From: an uncultured Pelagibacteraceae bacterium
GTDB lineage: Bacteria > Pseudomonadota > Alphaproteobacteria > Pelagibacterales > Pelagibacteraceae
Direction: 5' to 3'
Assembly: GCA_902559935.1 (NCBI GenBank)
Contig: CACEJN010000002.1
Span: 1 to 54,006 of the forward strand
DNA length: 54,006 nucleotides
Below are positions 1 through 9,891 of this stretch, in pieces. The number at the start of each line of letters is the position of its first letter. Position 1 is the first letter of the stretch. A program made the translations under genes and the position numbers. The notes beneath the pieces are model-generated. The model saw only the letters and a list, made by a program, of their open reading frames with translations. It ran no database searches and was not told where the DNA came from.

Positions 1-1
1 T

Positions 2-412
2 TGTGGATATCAACCACTTTATAAAACTGATCAAAACATAAAAAGTTTAAATATTAGTGAAGTAATATATTCAGGAGATCAAAAAATTAATGATGTAATT
101 TACCAAAAACTTCCTATTGTTCTGGTGAAAAATGATGAGAGTCTAAATAAACTTTCTTTAGAGAGCAAAAAAGAAATTAAAATAACATCAAAAAATTCAA
201 AAGGACAAGCTCTATCCTACAGAACTATTATAAAGGTAAAAATTCTTGTATTGAATAGTAATGGAGATATTCTTGATCAAAAAATAGTTCAAAAGAATTT
301 TTCTTATAACGATGATGAAAATAAATTTAAGTTTAAAGAGTATCAAGATAAAATAGAGAAAAATTTAATTAATACAATTGTAGAAGATGTAATAATTCAT
401 CTAACATACTAA
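2..412 (+). CDS. lptE: LptE-like LPS-assembly lipoprotein, 5'-truncated at window edge
   Basis: The frame is open from base 2 (CGYQPLYKTDQNIKSLNISEV...), upstream of the listed M at 125. 'CGYQPLY' resembles the mature N-terminus of LptE after a lipobox Cys. Directly followed by holA. Confidence 0.7.
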   Translation, partial: CGYQPLYKTDQNIKSLNISEVIYSGDQKINDVIYQKLPIVLVKNDESLNKLSLESKKEIKITSKNSKGQALSYRTIIKVKILVLNSNGDILDQKIVQKNFSYNDDENKFKFKEYQDKIEKNLINTIVEDVIIHLTY

Positions 413-1396
413 ATGATTGTTAAATATTTTGATTTAAAAAAAAATATAATTCAAAACAAAAAGTTTTTTTTGCTTTATGGAAAAAATGAAGGTTTGATTG
501 AAGAAACAATTAAAAATTCTCTTAAACCAATATTGCCTAAAAATGTTTTTAATTATGAAGAAAAAGAAATACTAGATGATAATGAAAGTTTTAAAGAAAA
601 CCTTATTAATAAGTCTTTTTTCGATAATGAAAAATTAATTATTGTTAGAAGAACAACAGATAAATTGTTTAAATTAATTGAGGAATTAATTCCTAAAAAT
701 ATTGAGGATCTTTCAATAATTTTCATTGCAAACACATTGGAAAAGAGATCAAAAATAAGAAATTTTTTTGAAAAATCTGATAACACAATTTGTGTTGCTT
801 TTTATGAAGATAATATTCAAACGTTATCTTCTATTGCTCAAAAAATTTTAAGAGAAAAAAAAATAAATATTTCTCAACAAGATTTAAACATATTAGCCGA
901 AAGAGCTAAGGGTGATAGAATAAATCTTACTAATGAGTTAGAAAAAATTATAAATTTTTCCTTAAACAAAAGAACTATTGGCATTGATGAAATATTAAAG
1001 CTAAGCAATTTGTCAGAAAATTATGATATTAGTGAATTAGTTGATAGCTCTTTGTCAAAAAATAAAAGAAAATTAAATAAAATTATGAATGAAAATAATT
1101 TTAGCCAAGAGGATTGTGTGTTAATTTTAAGAATCTTTTTATCAAAATTAAAAAGGCTTCTAGCCCTTTATCTAGATCCAAATATTACAACAAATATTGA
1201 AAAAGCTTTATCATCATATAGACCACCAATATTTTGGAAAGATAAAGAAGTAGTAAAACAACAAATAAAAATCTTAGATATTCAAAAAACAAAAGAACTT
1301 GTTCGTAAAACAAATGAAATAGAATTAATTGTTAAAAAAAATCCAAGTATTTCAATTAACGTTACAACTGATTTTATTTTAAACCAAGCAGTTTAA
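413..1396 (+). CDS. holA: DNA polymerase III subunit delta
   Basis: 327 aa, FFLLYGKNEGLIEE... and HolA-like layout; follows lptE as in many proteobacteria. Confidence 0.8.
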   Translation: MIVKYFDLKKNIIQNKKFFLLYGKNEGLIEETIKNSLKPILPKNVFNYEEKEILDDNESFKENLINKSFFDNEKLIIVRRTTDKLFKLIEELIPKNIEDLSIIFIANTLEKRSKIRNFFEKSDNTICVAFYEDNIQTLSSIAQKILREKKINISQQDLNILAERAKGDRINLTNELEKIINFSLNKRTIGIDEILKLSNLSENYDISELVDSSLSKNKRKLNKIMNENNFSQEDCVLILRIFLSKLKRLLALYLDPNITTNIEKALSSYRPPIFWKDKEVVKQQIKILDIQKTKELVRKTNEIELIVKKNPSISINVTTDFILNQAV

Positions 1397-1397
1397 A

Positions 1398-2240
1398 TTA
1401 GTAATTTTTTTTTACTATTTCGATTATTTTATTTAATTGGTCTAAATCCTTATACTCAAAACTTATCTTTCCTTTATTTCTTTTGTTATTTTGTATATCA
1501 ACGTTTATACCTATTTGATTTGATATAGATAATTCAAGAGCAATAATATTGGTATCCTTAGATTTATTTGACTTTTGTTTTTTATTTTTAAAAATTTTAA
1601 CAAAATTTTCTGCTTGTCTAACGGAAAGTTTTTTTTCTATAATTTTTGATGCCACAAAGCTAGCATTTTCAAGACCTACTAAAATTTTAGCATGACCAGC
1701 AGTTAATTTCTGAGCTTCAATTAATTTTATAACTTCATCTGGCAAAGTTAGAAGTCTCAAAGAATTTGTAATATGACTTCTGCTTTTACCAATAAATTTT
1801 GATACTTTTTCTTGATCATATGAGAATTCATCTATTAATCTTTTATAACCTTGGGCTTCTTCAAGAGGATTTAAGTCGTGTCTTTGGACATTTTCTACAA
1901 TTGCAAATTCTAAGGATTTCAAGTCATCTGCCTCTGTAACAACGACAGGAACATTGTGGAGTCCAGCACGTTGAGCTGCAAGCCATCTTCTTTCACCTGC
2001 AATAATTTCAAATTTCGATTTATCGTCATTAGACTCTCTGACAATAATTGGCTGGATCATTCCTCTTTCTTTAATAGATTTAGTTAAATCTTCTAAATTA
2101 CTTTCATCAAAAATTTTTCTTGGTTGAAATTTGTTTGGAATTAAATCACTTATTGCTAAATGATTTTTTTGAGGCTCTACTTTTGTTTCTCCTATTAAGG
2201 AAGATAATCCTCTACCCAGTCCCTTTTTAATTTTATCCAT
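1398..2240 (-). CDS. parB: Chromosome partitioning protein ParB
   Basis: GLGRGLSSLIG, NKFQPRKIFDE, IIAGERRWLAAQRAG, ENVQRHDLNPLEEAQGYKRL motifs. Confidence 0.97.
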   Translation of the reverse strand: MDKIKKGLGRGLSSLIGETKVEPQKNHLAISDLIPNKFQPRKIFDESNLEDLTKSIKERGMIQPIIVRESNDDKSKFEIIAGERRWLAAQRAGLHNVPVVVTEADDLKSLEFAIVENVQRHDLNPLEEAQGYKRLIDEFSYDQEKVSKFIGKSRSHITNSLRLLTLPDEVIKLIEAQKLTAGHAKILVGLENASFVASKIIEKKLSVRQAENFVKIFKNKKQKSNKSKDTNIIALELSISNQIGINVDIQNNKRNKGKISFEYKDLDQLNKIIEIVKKNY

Positions 2241-3034
2241 TAAGCTGCACTTCCCACTGTTGACTCTTGGTTGATAAATTCATCAGTAAAACTAAAATAC
2301 GATTTACTACCTGGACAGGATTTGTCATAAATTAACACTGGCATACCATGTGAAGGTGCTTCGGACAATCTCACGTTCCTTGGTATTACAGTTGAGTAAA
2401 CTTTTTCAGTGAAATAATCTCTAGCTTCTTTTTCAACTTGTGATGAAAGCTTATTTCTTTTATCATACATGGTTAAAAGTATGCCTCTTATTTGTAAACC
2501 TGGGTTTAAATTTACTTTTATTCGTTCAATCGTTTTCATTAGCTGAGTTAAGCCCTCAAGAGCAAAAAATTCAGTTTGCAAAGGAACTAAGAGTGAATTA
2601 GAGCTCACCAGAGCCATGACCGTTAATAGGCTCAAAGAAGGTGGGCAATCAATCAGAACATAGTCATAAAATCCTCTAGAATTGTTTAAATATGCGGTTA
2701 ATTTAGACTTTAATATAAACGCCCTGTTACTATCATCAGCTGTTTCTACTTCTAATCCTGATAAATCGACATTAGAAGTGATAATATCTAAATTATTAAA
2801 CTGTGTCCTCTTAATTACATCGCTAATTTCTTTAGTCCCATTTAATACTCCATAAATTGTATCGCTTGAGCTGTCCATATTAGATAATCCTAGGCCTGTA
2901 GTTGCATTTCCTTGAGGATCTAAATCGATAACTAAAATTTTTTTATTCGATTGAGATAGTCCAGCTGCAAGATTTATTACAGTTGTAGTTTTGCCTACTC
3001 CGCCCTTTTGATTTATCACAGAAATAATTTGCAT
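2240..3034 (-). CDS. parA: Chromosome partitioning ATPase ParA
   Basis: ISVINQKGGVGKTTTVINLAAG deviant Walker A; adjacent to parB. Confidence 0.97.
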   Translation of the reverse strand: MQIISVINQKGGVGKTTTVINLAAGLSQSNKKILVIDLDPQGNATTGLGLSNMDSSSDTIYGVLNGTKEISDVIKRTQFNNLDIITSNVDLSGLEVETADDSNRAFILKSKLTAYLNNSRGFYDYVLIDCPPSLSLLTVMALVSSNSLLVPLQTEFFALEGLTQLMKTIERIKVNLNPGLQIRGILLTMYDKRNKLSSQVEKEARDYFTEKVYSTVIPRNVRLSEAPSHGMPVLIYDKSCPGSKSYFSFTDEFINQESTVGSAA

Positions 3035-3055
3035 TTAATTTTTTTTATTACAATT

Positions 3056-3700
3056 TTAATTTTTTTTTTTTATTTTTTTAATATTTATCAAAAATGAATC
3101 TTCGTTTGTTAAACTTTTTTTTTCTGTATAGTCCAGTACCCAATTATTTTTCGAATTTTCAAATATTTTTTTTCCACTCTTCCCCATAAAAAAAATTACA
3201 TTTTTATATTTTGAAAAATTTTCATAAACTAAATTTAATACAATTGGCATTGGTTTAAATGCTCTCGACATTATCGTCCCTGTTTCTAAATTTTTTATTT
3301 CAAATATATTTTTTTGATTGATTTCTGTGTTTAAATTTAATTTTTTTGAAACTTCCTTTAAAAAACAGCTTTTATGGTAGCTTTTTTCGTAAAGGTGCAC
3401 AGTCATATTATTCTTCATATTTTTTAGTATAATTGCTACGATTATACCTGGCATCCCTCCTCCTGAGCCTAAATCTGTGGTTGTATTGCTATTTAAGTCA
3501 ACAAAATCAATAATTTGTGCAGAATCTATTATGTGGCGGTCAATTATGGACTTTTTTGATGCTGTATTTTGGCTAATTATGTTGATTTTTTTATTTTTTT
3601 CAAGAATCATAGATATATAGTTTTCAAAATCCAAAAATGTTTCACGTGAAACAATTAAGTGATTGATTCTAGAATAAGAATTTAAAATTTCTTCGTCCAT
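3056..3700 (-). CDS. rsmG: 16S rRNA (guanine527-N7)-methyltransferase RsmG (GidB)
   Basis: IVSRETFLDFENYI, DLGSGGGMPGIIVAI, RAFKPM; between parA and mnmG. Confidence 0.93.
   Translation of the reverse strand: MDEEILNSYSRINHLIVSRETFLDFENYISMILEKNKKINIISQNTASKKSIIDRHIIDSAQIIDFVDLNSNTTTDLGSGGGMPGIIVAIILKNMKNNMTVHLYEKSYHKSCFLKEVSKKLNLNTEINQKNIFEIKNLETGTIMSRAFKPMPIVLNLVYENFSKYKNVIFFMGKSGKKIFENSKNNWVLDYTEKKSLTNEDSFLINIKKIKKKN
3638..3653. promoter_or_regulatory. parS: parS centromere-like site TGTTTCACGTGAAACA
   Basis: Perfect 16-bp palindrome identical to the canonical bacterial parS, inside rsmG, encoding part of its VSRETF peptide. Confidence 0.95.
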
Positions 3701-5571
3701 TAAGCTATATGCTTAATAGACTTTCTTTTGACATGTGACAACAAAATATATACGGCTGCAGGAGTTATTCCATCGATTCTCAATGCTTGACCCATAGTTT
3801 TTGGTCTTATTTGTTTAAATTTAGCTTTAACCTCGTTAGATAAACCTGAGAGGACGTCATAATTAATTTTATCAGGGATAATTAGGTTTTCGTCCCTCTT
3901 GAATGCTAAAATATCAGCCTTTTGCTTCTTTAAATATCCTCTGTAATGGGCATTAATTTCCACTTGTTCATCAATTTCTTTACTAAAAAAAGGTATATCA
4001 GACCATATTTCTCTAATTTTGCACATATTTACGCCTTTTTGGGTTAATATTTCATTAGATGATCTAAATATTCCATCTTTCGCTATTTTTATTCCGAACT
4101 TCTCTGCTTTAGATGGTGAAATCATGGAATCTCTCATTTTTACATTTATTTTAGTAATTTGCTCAAATTTACTTAAATATATGGCTTTTCTCTCATTACC
4201 TATTAAGCCAATTTCTATTCCCTTCGCAGTTAATCTTTGATCGGCATTATCGGATCTTAAGCTTAATCGATATTCTGCTCTTGATGTAAACATACGATAT
4301 GGCTCAGCAACACCTTTAGTCACCAAATCATCAATCATTACTCCTATATAAGCATCAGATCTATCAAGTATGAATGGTTCCAATTTTTTAACAGACAAAG
4401 CAGCGTTTATTCCTGCTATAAGGCCCTGTGCAGCAGCTTCCTCATATCCTGTTGTTCCATTAATTTGACCGGCTAGATAAAGATTGCTTATCTTTTTAGT
4501 TTCAAGGGTTAAGAATAGTTCACGTGGATCTATATAGTCATATTCTATTGCATATCCTGGTCTTAATATAGTTACATTCTCTAAACCATTGATATTATTA
4601 CATATTTCTTGTTGTACCTCAGCTGGGAGTGATGTGGAGATACCATTTGGGTAAATTGTGTGATCATTTAGACCTTCTGGTTCTAAAAATATCTGGTGAC
4701 GGACTTTATCTGCAAATTTTACTATCTTATCTTCTATCGATGGACAATATCTTGGCCCTACCCCATTTATGCTACCTGAGTACATAGCACTCTTAGATAA
4801 ATTTTTTTCTATAATATTGTGAACCTTTTCGTTTGTATAAGTCATTCGACAAGATATTTGTTTGTTTAAATTTTTTTTAGTTAAGAATGAGAAAAAATAA
4901 GGATCTTCATCTGCAAATTGTTCTTCTAAGTTTTCAAAATTAATTGTCCTTGAATCTAACCTTGGTGGTGTTCCGGTTTTTAACCTTCCAATTTTAAAAT
5001 TATATTTTGCTAATTGTTCACTCAAACCTGTTGAAGGTTTTTCATCATATCTTCCTGCTGGTGTTCTTTCATCACCTATATGTATCAAACCATTTAAAAA
5101 AGTCCCTGTTGTGAGTATTATCTTGTTAGATAGAACTTTCTTACCTTCTTTAGTTTCAAATCCATTTATTGAATTTTTATTAAAAATAAACTTTACTACT
5201 GGATCTGAAAAAATGCTTAAATTACAATAGTTTAACAGTTTTTGTTGCATAAATTTACGATAAAGTGATCTGTCAGATTGAGTTCTTGGTCCTCTGACTG
5301 CTGGCCCTCTACTTCTATTTAACAATCTAAATTGTATACCTGATTTATCTGCTACATCTCCCATAACACCATCAAGAGCATCTATTTCTCTAACTAAGTG
5401 ACCTTTGCCTAAACCACCTATTGCAGGGTTACAAGACATCTCACCAATAGTTTCTATTTTGTGAGTAAATAGGGCAGTGTTCACTCCAAGACGGGCTGAT
5501 GCTGCTGCAGCTTCACATCCAGCATGACCACCTCCAATTACCACTACATCAAATGACAAATCATTTTTCAT
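3700..5571 (-). CDS. mnmG: tRNA uridine-5-carboxymethylaminomethyl modification enzyme MnmG (GidA)
   Basis: [59 protein letters not shown]. Confidence 0.98.
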   Translation of the reverse strand: MKNDLSFDVVVIGGGHAGCEAAAASARLGVNTALFTHKIETIGEMSCNPAIGGLGKGHLVREIDALDGVMGDVADKSGIQFRLLNRSRGPAVRGPRTQSDRSLYRKFMQQKLLNYCNLSIFSDPVVKFIFNKNSINGFETKEGKKVLSNKIILTTGTFLNGLIHIGDERTPAGRYDEKPSTGLSEQLAKYNFKIGRLKTGTPPRLDSRTINFENLEEQFADEDPYFFSFLTKKNLNKQISCRMTYTNEKVHNIIEKNLSKSAMYSGSINGVGPRYCPSIEDKIVKFADKVRHQIFLEPEGLNDHTIYPNGISTSLPAEVQQEICNNINGLENVTILRPGYAIEYDYIDPRELFLTLETKKISNLYLAGQINGTTGYEEAAAQGLIAGINAALSVKKLEPFILDRSDAYIGVMIDDLVTKGVAEPYRMFTSRAEYRLSLRSDNADQRLTAKGIEIGLIGNERKAIYLSKFEQITKINVKMRDSMISPSKAEKFGIKIAKDGIFRSSNEILTQKGVNMCKIREIWSDIPFFSKEIDEQVEINAHYRGYLKKQKADILAFKRDENLIIPDKINYDVLSGLSNEVKAKFKQIRPKTMGQALRIDGITPAAVYILLSHVKRKSIKHIA

Positions 5572-5631
5572 AAACCAAATTTATAGGTGATTATATAATT
5601 TACAAGATAGGCATATTTTTTTATAAATAAG

Positions 5632-5640
5632 TGTGGATTA
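5632..5640 (-). promoter_or_regulatory. DnaA-box-like 9-mer (TAATCCACA) upstream of mnmG
   Basis: TGTGGATTA on + strand; one mismatch to TTATCCACA. Confidence 0.35.
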
Positions 5641-5688
5641 TCAACGTTTTTTGATAAAAAAAGGTCAAAAAACCAGCAAAAGAGGTAT

Positions 5689-7020
5689 TTATTTCCCAAT
5701 GCAAAAATCGTTGAAAATACTACCTAATATCTCCTCTACATCGACTTTTCCAACTATCATACCTAAATGCCTAGTAGCTAATCTTAAATCTTCAGCTGCT
5801 TTGTCAAAATCTTCAATTTCTTTTTTTTGATTAAACTTATTTATGTGATCTAAACATTGTTGCAAATGTTGTCGATGTCTTTCCCTAGTAATTAAAATAT
5901 CATCACTTGAGATAAATTTATTTTTTAAGTTATTTTTTATTTTTGAAATTAATTCCTCAACGTTTTTATTTTCTTTAATTGAAATTAAAACATGATTTAT
6001 TTTTTTAATTTGTGAATCAATATCTTTTTCTAAAAGATCAGACTTATTTAAAACTAAAATTGCATTATCGTCTAGCAGATCCTTCAAAACATCAGTAAAT
6101 TCAAGGTTTTTAGCCTCCACTACAACAAGTTTCAAATCTGCTTCTTCAGCTCTATTTAGGGATAATTTAATACCTTTTTTTTCTATCTCATCCTTGGAAT
6201 CTCTTATTCCAGCAGTATCAGATATTGTTACTGGATAACCATCTAAATTAAGATGAGTTTCAATGACGTCTCTTGTAGTGCCAGCTATCTCTGAAACAAT
6301 TGCAACATCTCTATTAGATAAATGATTCATCAGGCTAGATTTGCCAGCATTAGTAGGTCCAAGGATTGCAATTTTAAAACCTTCTCGTATTCTTTCTCCG
6401 ACTTTCTGATCGTTTAATATTTTTTTAACTTTAATTATAACTTCATCTGAACTATTTTTAATTTCGTCTAAAATATTATTTGGCAAATCTTCTTCTGGAA
6501 AATCAATTTTCGCTTCGACATGAGCTAAAATTTTTAAAAGTTTATCTCTAAGATAATTGAATTGATCTGCCGATTTTCCATTCATGATTTTTATTGCTTG
6601 CTGTCTTTGAATTTCTGTTTCAGACGAAATTAGATCAGCAATACTCTCAGCTTTAAGCAAATTTATTTTGCCATTTTGAAATGCTAGTTTTGTAAACTCA
6701 CCTGGTTCAGCTAATCTGCAATTTTCTATGTTGGAAAGAGTAGAGTGTAGAGCTTCCACTACAGCTTTGCTGCCATGAACCTGAATCTCAGCCATATCTT
6801 CTCCTGTGTAGCTCTCAGGTCCAGGAAACCAAAGAATTAATCCCTCATCAATCAGCTCAGAAGTGTTGATTTTATTGATTTTTCTTAAAGTTGCTACTCT
6901 TGGCTTTGGGATTGTCTTCCCAGTTAATAACTTAATTATTTTTGAAGTTTCTTCACCGGATATTCTTATTACAGCAATTCCAGAGGTTCCTGGTCCAGTC
7001 GATAGAGCGAATATGGTCAT
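5689..7020 (-). CDS. mnmE: tRNA modification GTPase MnmE (TrmE)
   Basis: GPGTSGIAVIRISG, GPTNAGKSSLMNHL, DTAGIRDSKDEIEKKGI, C-terminal FCIGK. Confidence 0.98.
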   Translation of the reverse strand: MTIFALSTGPGTSGIAVIRISGEETSKIIKLLTGKTIPKPRVATLRKINKINTSELIDEGLILWFPGPESYTGEDMAEIQVHGSKAVVEALHSTLSNIENCRLAEPGEFTKLAFQNGKINLLKAESIADLISSETEIQRQQAIKIMNGKSADQFNYLRDKLLKILAHVEAKIDFPEEDLPNNILDEIKNSSDEVIIKVKKILNDQKVGERIREGFKIAILGPTNAGKSSLMNHLSNRDVAIVSEIAGTTRDVIETHLNLDGYPVTISDTAGIRDSKDEIEKKGIKLSLNRAEEADLKLVVVEAKNLEFTDVLKDLLDDNAILVLNKSDLLEKDIDSQIKKINHVLISIKENKNVEELISKIKNNLKNKFISSDDILITRERHRQHLQQCLDHINKFNQKKEIEDFDKAAEDLRLATRHLGMIVGKVDVEEILGSIFNDFCIGK

Positions 7021-7059
7021 AAAATTATTTAATATTAATTAAGGTATATGTAAAATTAT

Positions 7060-8271
7060 TTAATTAAAATCAAAATAATCTTTGAAATGCTTATATTTAT
7101 AAATATTTGCTTTTTGGATTGGTTTTCTAGCTTGATTAGCACTTGCTGTTTTAATTATGAGAGAATTTGAGTTGTGAAAATTAATATAATCATCGTTTCT
7201 ATCTAGATCACAAAAATCAATCAATTTATTTATAGTATTAACAGAGTCTGAAAGTAACTCTTCAAATTTTAAATCAATAATATTGTTAATGTTTTTACTT
7301 TTCCATAAATCAATTAATTCAAAATAAATTTTATGATACATGAATATTTCTTTTTTAGAGTTTGTCCAATTAAGACCTGATGAATTAAAATTTATTTTAT
7401 AGAGAGAGCAAAAGTTTTCGAATGGATCTCTTACACAATTTATTATTTTAGAATTTGTAAAAAAAGCGTTTATAATTCCTAAAAATTTAAAATTTTCAGT
7501 ATTCTTATCAGTAATTACATTTTCTTTAATATTTTTAAGGTTATTGTCATTTATGTAATGATCATAAATACTATTATCTTTATTATTAATTTTATTATTA
7601 ATTTTATCGAAATCTAGAAGACCATCAGAAACAAAGTTTTCTCTAATTATTTTCTTCAAATTCGGTATTTCGCCAGCTCTGTAGATATTTTTATTAGATC
7701 CTAAAATTGATTCCACTAAAGAAGTTCCTGATCTTGGTAGTCCTATAATAAAAATAATTTTTTTTTGATTTTGATAATTAATTTTTTTGAATGATAATTT
7801 ACTAAATACATCTTTTAAATTTTGAAAATGCTTTTCAAGATTATTGAAGTTAAAAGGTATTATTTTTCTTTTGAGATTATTGGCCTTGGTAAAATAATCA
7901 GAAGATAGTTTATATTTTTTTAATTTTTCATTTAAAATTCCTAAAGAGAAATATAAATCTATTAGTTTTTCATCCGAAATTTCTTTTGATATTAACGTAG
8001 TAATTTTTTTTTCAAAATCACTTAGTTCATTTTCATCTAAAAAATCTATGAGCAAACGATAAGCGACCGTATAAGCACTATCTAATTCTATTATCCTACG
8101 ATAGGTTTTTTTTGCTTCGTTAAATTTTCCAATAGATCTATACAAACCAGCTAAAAGCATTAACTGCTCTAAATTTTGTGGAGTATTTAAAATTAATTTT
8201 TGAAGTAATTTCTCTGCTTCTTGAAATTTATTGAGATGTAGTAGTTGTTTTATTTTATCTTGTTTAGTCAA
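7060..8271 (-). CDS. TPR-repeat sulfotransferase family protein
   Basis: N-terminal TPR-like helices, then sulfotransferase PAPS-binding-type loop IIFIIGLPRSGTSLVESILGSN and VRDPFENFCSLYK. Confidence 0.85.
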   Translation of the reverse strand: MTKQDKIKQLLHLNKFQEAEKLLQKLILNTPQNLEQLMLLAGLYRSIGKFNEAKKTYRRIIELDSAYTVAYRLLIDFLDENELSDFEKKITTLISKEISDEKLIDLYFSLGILNEKLKKYKLSSDYFTKANNLKRKIIPFNFNNLEKHFQNLKDVFSKLSFKKINYQNQKKIIFIIGLPRSGTSLVESILGSNKNIYRAGEIPNLKKIIRENFVSDGLLDFDKINNKINNKDNSIYDHYINDNNLKNIKENVITDKNTENFKFLGIINAFFTNSKIINCVRDPFENFCSLYKINFNSSGLNWTNSKKEIFMYHKIYFELIDLWKSKNINNIIDLKFEELLSDSVNTINKLIDFCDLDRNDDYINFHNSNSLIIKTASANQARKPIQKANIYKYKHFKDYFDFN

Positions 8272-9862
8272 TATTTTGTTTTAATATATTGTACATATTT
8301 CCTAAATACTTATCAAAATTATTACTATTGTTAAGAGATGTTTTATAAATCGGTTGTCTTGCTTGTGCTATACTTACAGTTTTAATAGGTGTCTTACTAT
8401 TTTTTTCTGGACTTAAACATTTTTCATCCCAATCTAAATCACAAAATTTTAGGATTTTCTTTATTTCTTCTTCTTTGTTTTCAACAAGTTTTTCATATTC
8501 AACATCATGTATAAAATCGGGGATTTTTTTCTTCCAAAAACTCATGATTTCAGAATAAAGATTGTAATATTCAGCAATATCCTCTTGCTTGTTTGTCCAA
8601 TTCATCATGTCAGATGCAAATGAATTCTTATATAAAGATAAACAATTATCTTTAGGATTTCTGAAACAATGCAAGACTTTAGAATTGGGGAAAAACAGTT
8701 TTATAAAGCCAATTAATCTAAAATTTTGTGGAGCTTTATCGGTAATTATATTCTCTTTAATATTATACAAATTAAAATAATTAAAATATTCCTGAAAAAT
8801 TATATTCTTTGATAAATTCTGAAGATCAATAACTCTCTGCTTTTCATATTTAGAATCATTTACAAAGTTTTTTTTCAATACTTGTTGTAAATATATTAAT
8901 TCGCCAGCTCCATAGACCTCACTGTGAGAAGCAACAATTTGTTCTGTTAACGTTGTTCCTGATCTTGGCATACCAAGAATAAAAATAATTTTTTTTTCTT
9001 GTGGATCTTTGTTTGAATTATTTAAATCAATTCCCTCAAAAATTTTAATAATGTTTCTGATAGCTTTTTTTTCAGCCTCTATATTTGAGCCTTTTTTGTC
9101 AAATTTTAGTTGATTTGCTTTACTTAAATAATGAAAAGCTTTTTCATAATTTTTTAGATCTTCATAAGATTTTCCAAGAGCATATGATATATCCACTTTT
9201 TTAATTAAGTCTTGCTCATTTATTTGTTTGTCAATTTCTTCCATATTTTTTAAGTGTTTAATAGATTCTTTATTATCTTTTGAATATTTGGTTAGAGAAC
9301 TAACTAATTTGTTAGCCCCAACATGAGATGGATCTACAGAAAGTATTTTCTCAATAGTTTGTTTTGTTTCATTTATTTTATTTGCACTTTGATAAGCGGC
9401 AGCAAGAGAAAATAAAATTCCAGCAACTGTCGAGATAGGAAAGTTATCAGCTTTTTCTATTATAGAATAAGCATTTTTATATAACTGAATTGCACCATCG
9501 TAATCATTAACTAATGTTTTTAAATTTGCATAATTATTGTAAGCATTAATATAGTTTGGATTGGCTTTTAAAATATCTTCATATAAATCTTTTGACTCCT
9601 CAAATTTTCCAATTGCTTTTAAAGAATTTGCCAAGTTATTCATAGCAGCCAGATTGTTAGGTGAGTGTTTTAGCGCTTGATTAAAACATTTAATAGAATT
9701 GTCATGTTGAGACAAACCCTGGTATGCCATCCCTGTAATGTTTAATAAATAGTCGTTATTTGGCACTTTGTTTAAAATTACTTTTGAGCCCTCAATGACT
9801 TTTTTAAAATTTCTAGCGTTAAGATGATTTTTTAATATTTTAATTTTTTCTATTAAGTCCAT
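8264..9862 (-). CDS. TPR-repeat sulfotransferase family protein (paralogue)
   Basis: Multiple TPRs (FNQALKHSPNNLAAMNNLANSLKAIGKFEES) plus IIFILGMPRSGTTLTEQIVASH and FRNPKDNCLSLYK. Confidence 0.88.
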   Translation of the reverse strand: MDLIEKIKILKNHLNARNFKKVIEGSKVILNKVPNNDYLLNITGMAYQGLSQHDNSIKCFNQALKHSPNNLAAMNNLANSLKAIGKFEESKDLYEDILKANPNYINAYNNYANLKTLVNDYDGAIQLYKNAYSIIEKADNFPISTVAGILFSLAAAYQSANKINETKQTIEKILSVDPSHVGANKLVSSLTKYSKDNKESIKHLKNMEEIDKQINEQDLIKKVDISYALGKSYEDLKNYEKAFHYLSKANQLKFDKKGSNIEAEKKAIRNIIKIFEGIDLNNSNKDPQEKKIIFILGMPRSGTTLTEQIVASHSEVYGAGELIYLQQVLKKNFVNDSKYEKQRVIDLQNLSKNIIFQEYFNYFNLYNIKENIITDKAPQNFRLIGFIKLFFPNSKVLHCFRNPKDNCLSLYKNSFASDMMNWTNKQEDIAEYYNLYSEIMSFWKKKIPDFIHDVEYEKLVENKEEEIKKILKFCDLDWDEKCLSPEKNSKTPIKTVSIAQARQPIYKTSLNNSNNFDKYLGNMYNILKQNID

Positions 9863-9891
9863 GAAATATCTTTTTGAACTTCAAACTTATT

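Noticed and set aside
553-786. Antisense ORF within holA, and similar antisense ORFs elsewhere (4019..4240, 5633..5830, 8589..8780, 9977..10336, 10613..10912, 14739..15059, 16816..17184, 19450..19683, 19969..20190, 20236..20448, 20838..21155, 21845..22129, 26669..27031, 34913..35107, 38363..38557)
   Set aside because: All lie opposite or across well-supported genes and have no recognisable motifs; most likely shadow ORFs.
4518-4530. Possible second parS (GTTCACGTGGATC) in mnmG
   Set aside because: Only half of the palindrome matches; the right arm is wrong (GGATC, not GAAAC).
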